Part shown: positions 1 to 5,645 of the stretch, in pieces | Numbering within the stretch: position 1 is the first letter of the stretch | Layout: every line of letters begins with the position of its first letter | From: DATKQI01 sp035532755 | Lineage (GTDB): Bacteria; Pseudomonadota; Alphaproteobacteria; Acetobacterales; Acetobacteraceae | Direction of reading: 5' to 3' | Length of the DNA: 9,270 bases | Assembly: GCA_035532755.1 (NCBI GenBank) | Contig: DATKQI010000246.1 | Coordinates: 1 to 9,270, forward strand | Notes under the pieces: generated by a model | The model's database searches: none | The model's input: the letters and a program-made list of their open reading frames with translations, nothing else | Told to the model about the DNA's origin: nothing | Position numbers and translations under genes: made by a program

Positions 1-65
1 CCGAACAGCGCGGCGCCGACCACGACACCGAGCGCTGTCGCGGCGAGGAGCGATGCTCTTCTCAT
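1..65 (-). CDS. Exported protein, 5' end only (cut by window edge)
   Basis: This is the start of a minus-strand gene that continues beyond the left edge; only about 21 codons are present. The visible residues begin MRRASLLAATALGVVVGAAL, two arginines followed by an unbroken hydrophobic stretch, typical of a signal peptide or an N-terminal membrane anchor. The ATG lies 10 nt after the stop of the preceding minus-strand gene. It has a clear ribosome binding site, GAGGAAAG, a few bases upstream. Together these make it the fourth gene of the operon that begins at 1559. Its function cannot be judged from this fragment. Since the two other exported products of the operon lie upstream of it, it probably also acts in the envelope (inference). 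Confidence 0.6.
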   Translation of the reverse strand, partial: MRRASLLAATALGVVVGAALF

Positions 66-75
66 GGGTCTTTCC

Positions 76-612
76 TCACCAAAGGCCGCCGGTGGTTGGC
101 AGCGTGTATCCCGTTGGCCCTGTCCCGGAGCCGTTGACGTACATGCCGCCGCTGCCGTTGCCCCCAATACCGATGGTGCCGATCCGGGGGCCGCTGCCGC
201 CGAAACTGAGGCTCGGGCAGAACGAGCCGCCGCCGAGACCGCCGAAGAAGCCGAGGTTGAAGCCGCTGAGGGTGAGCCCGCATTGCGCGCTGCCGAGCAG
301 ACTGCTCCAGGTGGATTGCACCGTGTTGCATATCTGCCCCTCGACATCCTGCAGCAGGGTGGTCGGGTCGAGCAGATTGGTGACCAGATTCAGGCCGACG
401 CCGTTGAAGAAGTTGCTGAGACAGGTGAGCGAGGTGACGCTCTTCGGCGGGTTTATGCTCTGATCGTCGGCCGCGATCCGCGCCTGCATGCCGTTGGCGG
501 CGGCCTGGGTGATGGCGGCGCAGCCGGCACTTCCGGTTGTCGTCTGGGCCAGTGCCGCGCACGGAGCCAGCCCGCCGAGTGCGACGGCCAGGATGAGGTG
601 CTTCCCGCGCAT
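76..612 (-). CDS. Exported Gly-rich, Cys-containing hypothetical protein (178 aa)
   Basis: I do not recognise this family. Residues 1-22 form a signal peptide (MRGKHL, a hydrophobic core, then AALA before Q23), so the protein should be exported. The Cys at 18 follows Pro and does not make a lipobox. The mature part has five cysteines within roughly residues 30-137, which could form disulfides in the periplasm. Its middle is amphipathic and its tail (about 125-178) is rich in Gly, Ser and Thr with little charge, like a surface or assembly protein. The ATG shares one base with the stop of the upstream gene (TGATG) and has GGAGG about 7 nt upstream inside that gene, so the two are probably translationally coupled. 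The operon context with a TcpQ/PilL-like gene suggests a role in a pilus or the outer part of the transfer apparatus (inference). Confidence 0.75.
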   Translation of the reverse strand: MRGKHLILAVALGGLAPCAALAQTTTGSAGCAAITQAAANGMQARIAADDQSINPPKSVTSLTCLSNFFNGVGLNLVTNLLDPTTLLQDVEGQICNTVQSTWSSLLGSAQCGLTLSGFNLGFFGGLGGGSFCPSLSFGGSGPRIGTIGIGGNGSGGMYVNGSGTGPTGYTLPTTGGLW

Positions 613-1079
613 CAGGGTGCCTCCGCCGGGATCGCGCGACAGGCTGCTTCGAGCATTTCGATGCGCTCCTTCGCAAAAATGCGGCCGATCAGGATCCGCC
701 GATTGAGCTGCTGGATGGCGGCTCGGAGGGTCTGCCCGGCTCCGGTGCCGTCCGGTTCCAGCAGCGCGGCGATCAAGGCCCGGCGTTCCGGGAAGTCAGG
801 CTCGGTCAGCCAATCCAAGGTTCGCAGCAACCGGCATCCGCCGAGCTGGGCGAGGATCGACCGGAGGTCGTCACGCACCGGGTCGGAGTGCAGCCGCGCG
901 GAGAGCCCTGCCGGATTGCGGTCCCGGCTGTTGTCCAGGCTGGTGCCGAGCAGAAGGAGGCCAGCTTCTACGGCGTCGTCCCGTTCGATCGGGCGGATCG
1001 CGTGGCGCAGGCCAGCCGGCAAGGCGGGCTCTTTCTGGTCGAGCCACGCCGTGACGGCTTGGATGCTGAGGTCGGGCAT
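612..1079 (-). CDS. Hypothetical helical protein (155 aa)
   Basis: The family is not recognised. The product is mostly charged and amphipathic helix with no signal peptide or membrane segment, so it is probably cytoplasmic. It has two cysteines (about 82 and 147) and a basic C-terminal helix around residues 127-145. I chose the ATG at 1079 because GGAG sits 5 nt upstream. The frame stays open to a GTG at 1121, but that start has no ribosome binding site and would lie inside an intergenic repeat at 1121-1136. The stop overlaps the start of the next gene by one base, so it belongs to the minus-strand operon. No catalytic motif is visible. It could be an accessory or regulatory protein of the pilus/transfer operon, but this is only inferred from position. 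Confidence 0.7.
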   Translation of the reverse strand: MPDLSIQAVTAWLDQKEPALPAGLRHAIRPIERDDAVEAGLLLLGTSLDNSRDRNPAGLSARLHSDPVRDDLRSILAQLGGCRLLRTLDWLTEPDFPERRALIAALLEPDGTGAGQTLRAAIQQLNRRILIGRIFAKERIEMLEAACRAIPAEAP

Positions 1080-1120
1080 GTCGGCTCCGCTGAAGGCTGC
1101 GGGGCAGGATGGGATGGCCA

Positions 1121-1136
1121 CGCGCGAATGCGCGCG
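1121..1136 (-). repeat. CATTCGCGC intergenic palindrome, copy A
   Basis: On the minus strand the core CATTCGCGC (1122-1130) is flanked so that CGCGC pairs with GCGCG across the loop GCATTC. It starts 9 nt after the stop of the TcpQ-like gene and ends 42 nt before the ATG of the 155-residue gene. It reads in the direction of transcription, as do the four other copies. It has five perfect G-C pairs in the stem. Confidence 0.7.
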
Positions 1137-1139
1137 GGC

Positions 1140-1559
1140 TTAACGGCTGATGGTGACTTCCTTCCGATGAACGATCAGATGCAGGCCGAGCGGCCGGACG
1201 GTATCGCGCAGGACCGCGTTCCAGGGGCGGCCACCGTTCCAGTCGATCAGGGCGGCCGGATCGGCGCCGGTTCCGAACGTCACCTTCACCTTCGGGGGAA
1301 CGATCTGGCGCACGGCAAAGGAGAGCGGGATCTGGTGGCCAAAACCGCGAACTGTGGAGAACCTGGGCGGTGCGTGCCAGACGATTGGCGTCGCAGCGCC
1401 CCGGTTCGGCGGTCGCGGTGTACCTGTTGATCGCTGCCCAATCGGTTCCACGGGCGTTGGAGCAGATGGCGAATCTTCGTGGAGCACAATAAAGTCAGCG
1501 TGAGCGCCCACCGTCGCGCCGACCAGGCCGACAAGAACCAGCGCTGGGAGAGTCCGCAT
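1140..1559 (-). CDS. TcpQ/PilL C-terminal domain exported protein (139 aa)
   Basis: Residues 1-21 form a signal peptide ending AHA before D22. Residues about 30-65 are a Pro-rich low-complexity linker. Residues 70-139 match the TcpQ/PilL C-terminal domain pattern: a G-F-G start, PLSFAVRQIVPP, a short strand, an acidic DP turn, then W-x-GGRPW-x-x-VL, ending in VTI strands. This small alpha/beta fold is known from Vibrio TcpQ and PilL of IncI thin pili, where it works at the outer membrane with the secretin. The start at 1559 has GGAGGT just upstream. An earlier in-frame ATG at 1619 would run through an intergenic repeat and is rejected. The protein carries only the one domain plus linker and is shorter than full PilL proteins. 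It heads the minus operon. In a transfer cluster it could equally serve the outer-membrane core of the channel rather than a pilus. Confidence 0.75.
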   Translation of the reverse strand: MRTLPALVLVGLVGATVGAHADFIVLHEDSPSAPTPVEPIGQRSTGTPRPPNRGAATPIVWHAPPRFSTVRGFGHQIPLSFAVRQIVPPKVKVTFGTGADPAALIDWNGGRPWNAVLRDTVRPLGLHLIVHRKEVTISR

Positions 1560-1598
1560 ATGCACCTCCGGTCCGGCATCCGAGTTTCCAGGCCGCCA

Positions 1599-1615
1599 GC
1601 GCGAATGGGCGCACG
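1599..1615 (-). repeat. CATTCGCGC intergenic palindrome, copy B
   Basis: On the minus strand GTGCGC is followed by the core CATTCGCGC (core at 1599-1607). GCGC pairs with GCGC around the loop CCATTC. The core ends 39 nt before the ATG of the TcpQ-like gene, so it lies in the leader of the minus operon. The stem is weaker than in copy D. Confidence 0.65.
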
Positions 1616-1636
1616 TCATCTCGTTATGAACCGGCG

Positions 1637-1665
1637 TTGCCCCGCTTTCGCTCGAATCTTACGAT
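1637..1665 (+). promoter_or_regulatory. Candidate sigma70-type promoter of the XRE gene
   Basis: TTGCCC (1637-1642) and TACGAT (1660-1665) are separated by 17 bp, an acceptable -35/-10 pair about 70 bp upstream of the XRE start. It sits in the 178-bp gap between the divergent TcpQ-like and XRE genes. The match is moderate and found by eye. Confidence 0.3.
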
Positions 1666-1725
1666 CCAGTTCGTGATCTGGACGCACGCGGGAGTCGCCC
1701 ATCGGGCGGCGCGGTAGTGATCCAG
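1663..1725. promoter_or_regulatory. Candidate operator half-sites (GATCCAG) upstream of the XRE gene
   Basis: GATCCAG occurs at 1663-1669 and again at 1719-1725. A near-inverse GATCTGGA (1675-1682) makes TCCAG/CTGGA a 5-bp inverted repeat with an 8-bp spacer. The first site overlaps the proposed -10 and the last overlaps the ribosome binding site region. Between them, CGCCC-ATC-GGGCG (1696-1708) is a further perfect inverted repeat. Small XRE regulators often repress their own promoter through sites placed like this; the link here is inference. Confidence 0.3.
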
Positions 1726-1737
1726 GGAGGTTCTTGA

Positions 1738-2169
1738 ATGACGAGAAGGCCGAAGGGCCCGGATGAGGACGTGGGCGACCGCGACGAGCTGTTGGAGGCT
1801 GTCGGCGCGAGACTGCGGGAAGCCCGCCTGAAAGCCGGTATGACGCAAGGGCAGCTCGCCGAGAAAGTGGGAACCAGCCAGTCTTATGTCTATCTGGCTG
1901 AAACCGGCGGTCAGAATCTCACGCTCAAGGCGCTGCACCGTCTGGCGACTGCGCTGGGATCCGGTCTTCGGGATCTGCTTCCGGCAGAGGTTGACGCTCC
2001 TGTATCGGACGCCGCGGTTGAGCGGCTCTGTTCGGCCTTGGAGCGGTTTGCGGATGCTGTCAAACTCCATCGCGATCAGGAGGGCACGCTCCTCAAGGAG
2101 ATCGACCGCATGGGCGTGCTGAGGGATCAGGTGGCAAGATTGCTCTCGAAAAGGAGGCAAGAGCACTGA
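1738..2169 (+). CDS. XRE-family (Cro/CI-like) transcriptional regulator
   Basis: This is a 143-residue DNA-binding regulator. Residues about 22-80 form a five-helix HTH_XRE domain. The helix-turn-helix is visible in MTQGQLAEKVGTSQSYVYLA (35-54), followed by the usual LTLKALHRLATALG (61-74) and the L-R-D-L-L segment that closes the domain. Residues about 90-143 are a charged amphipathic helix pair, probably for dimerisation. The ATG has a strong AGGGAGG 7 nt upstream. It is transcribed divergently from the TcpQ-like operon and lies upstream of the GcrA-like gene and the dot/tra operon. It is therefore placed like a plasmid-transfer repressor that may also control its own promoter (inference). 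There is no peptidase or sensor domain, so an inducing signal is not evident. Confidence 0.9.
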   Translation: MTRRPKGPDEDVGDRDELLEAVGARLREARLKAGMTQGQLAEKVGTSQSYVYLAETGGQNLTLKALHRLATALGSGLRDLLPAEVDAPVSDAAVERLCSALERFADAVKLHRDQEGTLLKEIDRMGVLRDQVARLLSKRRQEH

Positions 2170-2190
2170 CCGTCCGGGAGGCCGAGTCCA

Positions 2191-2217
2191 CAAACATTTG
2201 GTCGTGAGCCAAGTTTG
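2191..2217 (+). other. Imperfect hairpin downstream of the XRE gene
   Basis: CAAAC (2191-2195) pairs with GTTTG (2213-2217) and TTGG (2198-2201) with CCAA (2209-2212), giving a 9-bp stem with a 2-nt bulge and a 7-nt loop. It starts 21 nt after the XRE stop. No T-run follows directly, so a simple rho-independent terminator is not supported. A T6 run at 2244-2249 is too far away. It may be a weak terminator or a protein site. Confidence 0.3.
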
Positions 2218-2255
2218 AACAGCCTGTTACACTTCATTCAGAGTTTTTTCGTGAC

Positions 2256-2275
2256 ATACACCTAATACGGTGTAT
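2256..2275. promoter_or_regulatory. Perfect inverted repeat ATACACC-N6-GGTGTAT (operator candidate)
   Basis: ATACACC (2256-2262) and GGTGTAT (2269-2275) are exact inverse copies around TAATAC. The site lies in the most AT-rich stretch of the regulatory region, just upstream of the GcrA-like gene. It overlaps a possible promoter: GTGACA at 2251-2256 and TATCTA at 2273-2278, spacing 16. A dimeric repressor bound there would block that promoter. The XRE protein encoded just upstream is the first candidate (inference). Confidence 0.5.
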
Positions 2276-2289
2276 CTAATCTGCTTCGG

Positions 2290-3399
2290 TTGCCCAGCCG
2301 GAGTGGATTTGCATTGTTGCGGGTCGAACGATCATCGGAGCATTCAGCCGGACCTGGTCGCGCAGGCCTGTTCGTTGTCCCCCTGGCGGCAGCGCTCTCG
2401 CCGCTCGACTACGTGCTGGCCGGCATGGTCGCCGCCGGCCTGGGGATCGAGGCGCTCTGCCTCTACCTTGGCCTCGCGCGAACGGCGCTGTTCGAGCGCA
2501 TCGTCGCCCTTGGCCTGCTGACGCCGCATGACCGACAGCTGCGGCGCCCGGGCGGGAAGCGGCCCTGGCTCGCCGGTGAGGTGCATGAGCTCATCCGCCT
2601 GTGGGTCTCCGGCGTCCGGGTTGTCTGCATCGCCGATTGCCTCGGCCGGTCGCCTGGAGCCGTCTGGTCGAAGGCGCGCCGGCTTGGATTGCCGAAGCGG
2701 GATCGCAGGAAGTTGGTCCGGCTGGAGCCGATCTCGCGGCCGGCGGCGGATCCCGAGCCGGCTACTCTTGTGCGCGATTTCGTGGCCCCTGCCGCTCACG
2801 AAGCGGCGGTTTCCGAGAGCACGTCATCGACCATCGATGCAGTCCCGGCCGCTCCTTCTGCCTCGCTGGCGCCCGCTCCTGTTTCCGAGAACAACGAGGC
2901 GACCGGCCAGTTGGCGCTTGCATCTGGCTCTGCGGATCCTGCCGAAGGACGGCAGGTCATCGCAAAGCAAGACGCGGTCAGCGCGGCGGCTGCCCCCGCT
3001 GGTGGCGGCCAGCGGCGGAAGCAATCGCGTCCCGGCCAGGTCACATGGTTTCGGGAAGCAGACGAGGAAGTGAGCCTCCGGTGGTGGGCGAATCAGCACC
3101 CGATCGACATAGCGCGGGAGATGTCGGAGACGTACATGGAGCTGACGGCAAGCGCGGTCAGTTCCCGGTGCCATCGTCTGCAGCTGCCGCCCCGCTACGG
3201 CAACACACTGGTCGCGCATTTCGATCCGAAGGTGGCAGAGTCGACCATCAAGGCCTCCGGCTTCGTGTCCAGGTTTTGCCCAGGCAAGAAGCGGATCTTC
3301 TGGACAAAGCCGCGCTGGGGGCAACGATTCTGCCCCGAATACAGACGCAGCAAGACCTTTCAGGATCGCGCTGGGGGAATCGATCAATGCTACGCCTGA
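2290..3399 (+). CDS. GcrA-like protein with three HTH modules (369 aa)
   Basis: This is a probable DNA-binding regulator built from three related helix-turn-helix (GcrA/Myb-like) modules. Module 1 is at about 37-77 (YVLAGMVAAGLGIEALCLYL and the following helix). Module 2 is at 91-136, with the GcrA-type pattern LIRLWVSGVRVVCIADCLGR, SPGAVWSKARRLGL. Module 3 is at 253-302 (WFREADEEVSLRWW, IAREMSE, AVSSRCHRLQL). Modules 2 and 3 are joined by a Pro/Ala/Ser-rich disordered linker (about 145-250). The tail (303-369) is basic with Cys at 330, 348 and 367 and is not a recognisable zinc finger. The start is uncertain. TTG at 2290 is the first possible codon, while TTG at 2314 has GGAG about 10 nt upstream, and the conserved part begins only near residue 37. 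GcrA itself is a cell-cycle regulator acting with sigma70; this larger protein in a transfer region more likely controls transfer genes (inference). Confidence 0.7.
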   Translation: MPSRSGFALLRVERSSEHSAGPGRAGLFVVPLAAALSPLDYVLAGMVAAGLGIEALCLYLGLARTALFERIVALGLLTPHDRQLRRPGGKRPWLAGEVHELIRLWVSGVRVVCIADCLGRSPGAVWSKARRLGLPKRDRRKLVRLEPISRPAADPEPATLVRDFVAPAAHEAAVSESTSSTIDAVPAAPSASLAPAPVSENNEATGQLALASGSADPAEGRQVIAKQDAVSAAAAPAGGGQRRKQSRPGQVTWFREADEEVSLRWWANQHPIDIAREMSETYMELTASAVSSRCHRLQLPPRYGNTLVAHFDPKVAESTIKASGFVSRFCPGKKRIFWTKPRWGQRFCPEYRRSKTFQDRAGGIDQCYA

Positions 3400-4065
3400 T
3401 CACGCCCGTGCAGGCGGTTCTTTTCACGCGTGCTGCTGAGCGTCTGCAAGCGATCGACCATGTCATGCCTACCGAGAACCGGCGGTTGTCATTGTCACAG
3501 GCGTCCGGGCAGGCTTGCCACGGCGTTTCAGCGTAGGCGGAGCCGCGTATCGAAGCGATTTGTTCCGGCTGACCCTCCCGGCCCGCATACGGGCAACGAT
3601 CCCATCCTTGCCCTCTATGCCAATTATTTCTCTTCGGCGCAGGTCATGCACGCGCGCGCTCATGCAGCGTGAGAGAGGTTCGTGGCCGAAGCGCCGTCGT
3701 TGCCGGCACCCTTCGGGCAGATCCACTGGACGGCAGGAATTGGAGGGGCCGCCCGACACACTCCGCACAGTTTTCGTCCGTTCGCACGGGGTGGCGCCGG
3801 CGCTTTGCTGAGCGGGCGCGTTTGCGATCGTCTTTCGGGGGAGCGAAGGTCTGCATTTTCCAGCAGCAATCGCGAGTCTGGCCGCTCTGCCCGAGACTGT
3901 GATTTTTCTGTGACCCCTGGAGCGCGTGGCCGCCGTGTCGATTCAGGGCGCGGTTTGCCCCGGGGAGACGGGCGGCCTGCGGCCGGTTGCTGGACAATCT
4001 TCGACCGGTGCAAGTCGGAGGTTTTGGCTGCCGCCATTCGCGCGTGAGGGTCTCAGGATGCGGCC
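3400..4065. other. 666-bp stretch without a supported gene, upstream of the dot/tra operon
   Basis: Several overlapping open frames exist on both strands, but none has a ribosome binding site together with a recognisable protein, and they contradict one another. The best small candidate is a 49-codon ORF from an ATG at 3387 (GGGGGA about 8 nt upstream, overlapping the end of the GcrA-like gene) to 3536; it matches nothing I know. Other visible items are a direct repeat TCATGCA (3644-3650, 3660-3666), a direct repeat CTGTGA 11 bp apart (3897-3902, 3908-3913), and the CATTCGCGC element at 4031-4046. The operon promoter should lie here, but I see no convincing -35/-10 pair. The stretch may be a decayed gene or a long control region. 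Confidence 0.4.
4031..4046 (+). repeat. CATTCGCGC intergenic palindrome, copy C
   Basis: The core CATTCGCGC (4035-4043) lies in CCGC-CATTC-GCGCGTG, 22 nt before the ATG of the DotI/TraM gene and in the same orientation. The 14-base string GCCATTCGCGCGTG is identical to that in copy E. Only three G-C pairs form around the CATTC loop, so sequence is conserved better than stem here. Confidence 0.65.
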
Positions 4066-4695
4066 ATGCAGAACCAGCACGCGGCGGTCATGCGCAGACT
4101 CTCGGACCCGGACTTCCAGGCCTCTCTCGTCAACCGATGCATCGCCCTGGCGCTCGGGGTGTCCGCCCTGCTGGTCGCGTTCGTGGCCCACGATGCCTAT
4201 GTGTGGACCCATCCGCCCGCGCCTCGGTATTTCTTCATCGACGGCAAGCATCCACCGCGGCCAGTGACGGCGCTCGGCAGCCCGATCGTGGACGACACGG
4301 AGCTGCTGGATTGGACCGTCAAGGCAGTTCTGGCCGCCTACAACGTCAACTATCATGACTACCCCGAGCAGCTGACCGCAGCCGGCCGGCGCTTTACGCC
4401 GCACGGCTGGAGCACCTTTGCGACCAGCTACATCAAAGGCGGCAATTTCGCCGAGATGAAACACGCCATGCTGCTCTGCTACGCGCAGGCGCAGCGCGCC
4501 GCGATCATCCGGCAGACCAGCATCGTGGACGGCGCACTCGCCTATCAGATCCAATTCCCGCTGGTGCAGACCTGCCAGAACACCAACCAGCAGAGCACGC
4601 AGAACATGGTGATGACAGCACTCGTCGTCAGGACGAACTCGAATGACCATCCCGATGGCCTGGCCGTCGACCAGCTTGTCGCAACGGCCCATTAG
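4066..4695 (+). CDS. traM: DotI/IcmL (TraM) family type IVB secretion protein
   Basis: This is an inner-membrane component of the type IVB (Dot/Icm, I-type conjugation) channel; DotI has a VirB8-like periplasmic fold and is part of the inner-membrane complex. A short cytoplasmic N-terminus is followed by one membrane segment at about 24-43 and then the periplasmic domain. The family pattern is clear: P-R-YFFIDGK (53-61), LLDWTVKAVLAAYNVNYHDY (80-99), EQL, the F-TP-x-GW-x-x-F motif (110-118), and a C-terminal N-x-x-x-x-D-GLAVDQLVA ending. At 209 residues it has the usual length. The ATG has AGGA about 7 nt upstream. It is the first gene of the plus-strand operon, 15 nt ahead of the DotH gene. 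The symbol follows the R64 naming; icmL or dotI would be equivalent. Confidence 0.9.
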   Translation: MQNQHAAVMRRLSDPDFQASLVNRCIALALGVSALLVAFVAHDAYVWTHPPAPRYFFIDGKHPPRPVTALGSPIVDDTELLDWTVKAVLAAYNVNYHDYPEQLTAAGRRFTPHGWSTFATSYIKGGNFAEMKHAMLLCYAQAQRAAIIRQTSIVDGALAYQIQFPLVQTCQNTNQQSTQNMVMTALVVRTNSNDHPDGLAVDQLVATAH

Positions 4696-4710
4696 CAGGA
4701 GATCAAAGCC

Positions 4711-5643
4711 GTGCTCTCACGAGCAGCTCTCGTCGCGCTCATCGCCTGCATGGCCGCCCCATGCCAGGCGCGTGCGCAACAACTGCCGAATCAGCAGCGG
4801 GGTGGTATCGCCGGGCAGAATCCGCACGATGCGATCCCGCTGACGCCGGACATGATCCGCCAGCTCGGCAAGCGCTATGGCGAGACCAGGCGAGCCGAGG
4901 AACAAGCGGTCACGCAGATCGCTGCACCCGTGAGCCGCCGCATCAACGTGTCATTCGTACCCGGTCAGGCGACCAGCATCATCCAGACCGTCAAGGGCTA
5001 TCCGACGGCGCTGTCGTTCTTCGACAACACCGGGCAGCCCTGGCCGATCCAGTGGGACACCAACAGCAACCCGGCAGCTGTCGCTGGCGCCACGAACTGC
5101 AACGCCAGCCCGAATGCGGGCGGGCCGGCGGTCGCCGCCGTCGGCTTCTATGTCTGCACCCCGGTCAAGGGGAGCAACGTGCTGGAGATCACGCCGATGT
5201 CGCTGCAGCCGCGCGGCGGCCTCCTGGTGACACTGCAAGGCGCGCCGAAGCCGATGAGCTTCCTGCTGATCGGCGGCGGGGGCCGCTACGACGCCGATCT
5301 GAGCGTGCAGGTGGCCGATCGCGGGCCGAATGCGAAGGTCCAGATCGTCACCCAGCCCGACGCGCCGGATACCGGTGCGCCGTTCCTGACCGGGATGCTC
5401 GATGGCGTGCCGCCCGCCGACGCGACGCCGCTGTCTGTCACCGGCGTGTCGCCCGAGGACCTGCGCGCCTGGCGGCTCGGGGACCGCGTCTATCTGCGCA
5501 CGCGCTACACGCTCCTCTCGCCGGAATGGATCGCGTCCGAGAGCGGCGAAGGCGGGCTCACGGTCTACGCCGTTCCGTCCACGCCCGTCGTGCTGCTCTC
5601 CGCCCATGGCCGCACGGTCTCGGCCTCGCTCAAGGATCCATAG
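4711..5643 (+). CDS. traN: DotH/IcmK (TraN) family type IVB secretion protein
   Basis: This is an outer-membrane core component of the type IVB channel; DotH works with the lipoproteins DotC and DotD and contacts DotG. The start is GTG with GGAG 9 nt upstream. The N-terminus is a signal peptide. It could be cut after ARA (residue 22) by signal peptidase I, but L-I-A-C13 also fits a lipobox, so lipidation is possible. Family features include VPGQATSI (83-90) followed by GYPTALSFFDNTGQPWPIQW, the LLVTL and FLLIGG strands, FLTGMLDGVPPADATPL (225-241), RAWRLGDRVYLRT (252-264), and a closing SPEW...GGLTVYAVP segment. The mature part has two cysteines (130, 149). At 310 residues it is close to R64 TraN. 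It overlaps no neighbour and ends 2 nt before the DotG gene. Confidence 0.9.
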   Translation: MLSRAALVALIACMAAPCQARAQQLPNQQRGGIAGQNPHDAIPLTPDMIRQLGKRYGETRRAEEQAVTQIAAPVSRRINVSFVPGQATSIIQTVKGYPTALSFFDNTGQPWPIQWDTNSNPAAVAGATNCNASPNAGGPAVAAVGFYVCTPVKGSNVLEITPMSLQPRGGLLVTLQGAPKPMSFLLIGGGGRYDADLSVQVADRGPNAKVQIVTQPDAPDTGAPFLTGMLDGVPPADATPLSVTGVSPEDLRAWRLGDRVYLRTRYTLLSPEWIASESGEGGLTVYAVPSTPVVLLSAHGRTVSASLKDP

Positions 5644-5645
5644 AG

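Noticed and set aside
1080..1121. GTG start at 1121 for the 155-residue gene
   Set aside because: It has no ribosome binding site and falls at the edge of an intergenic repeat copy; the ATG at 1079 has GGAG.
64..1143. A 359-codon plus-strand open frame
   Set aside because: It is opposite three minus-strand genes that have signal peptides, ribosome binding sites and a coupled junction. Its translation is low-complexity and matches nothing.
1560..1619. ATG start at 1619 for the TcpQ-like gene
   Set aside because: The extension would translate through repeat copy B and would bury the signal peptide; GGAGGT precedes the ATG at 1559.
3651..3659. Alternating CG run that could suggest a Z-DNA or repeat element
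   Set aside because: It is too short to mean much in DNA of this GC content.
3943..4692. A 249-codon minus-strand open frame
   Set aside because: It is the antisense shadow of the DotI gene.
5109..5122. Sequence CCCGAATGCGGG inside the DotH gene, resembling the repeat
   Set aside because: It lacks the full CATTCGCGC core and lies in conserved coding sequence; a similar look-alike at about 7425-7442 in the TraP gene is rejected for the same reason.
4761..5645. Upstream extension of the DotG frame
   Set aside because: It overlaps the whole DotH gene in another frame. The ATG at 5646 gives a protein of normal family length with the expected N-terminus.
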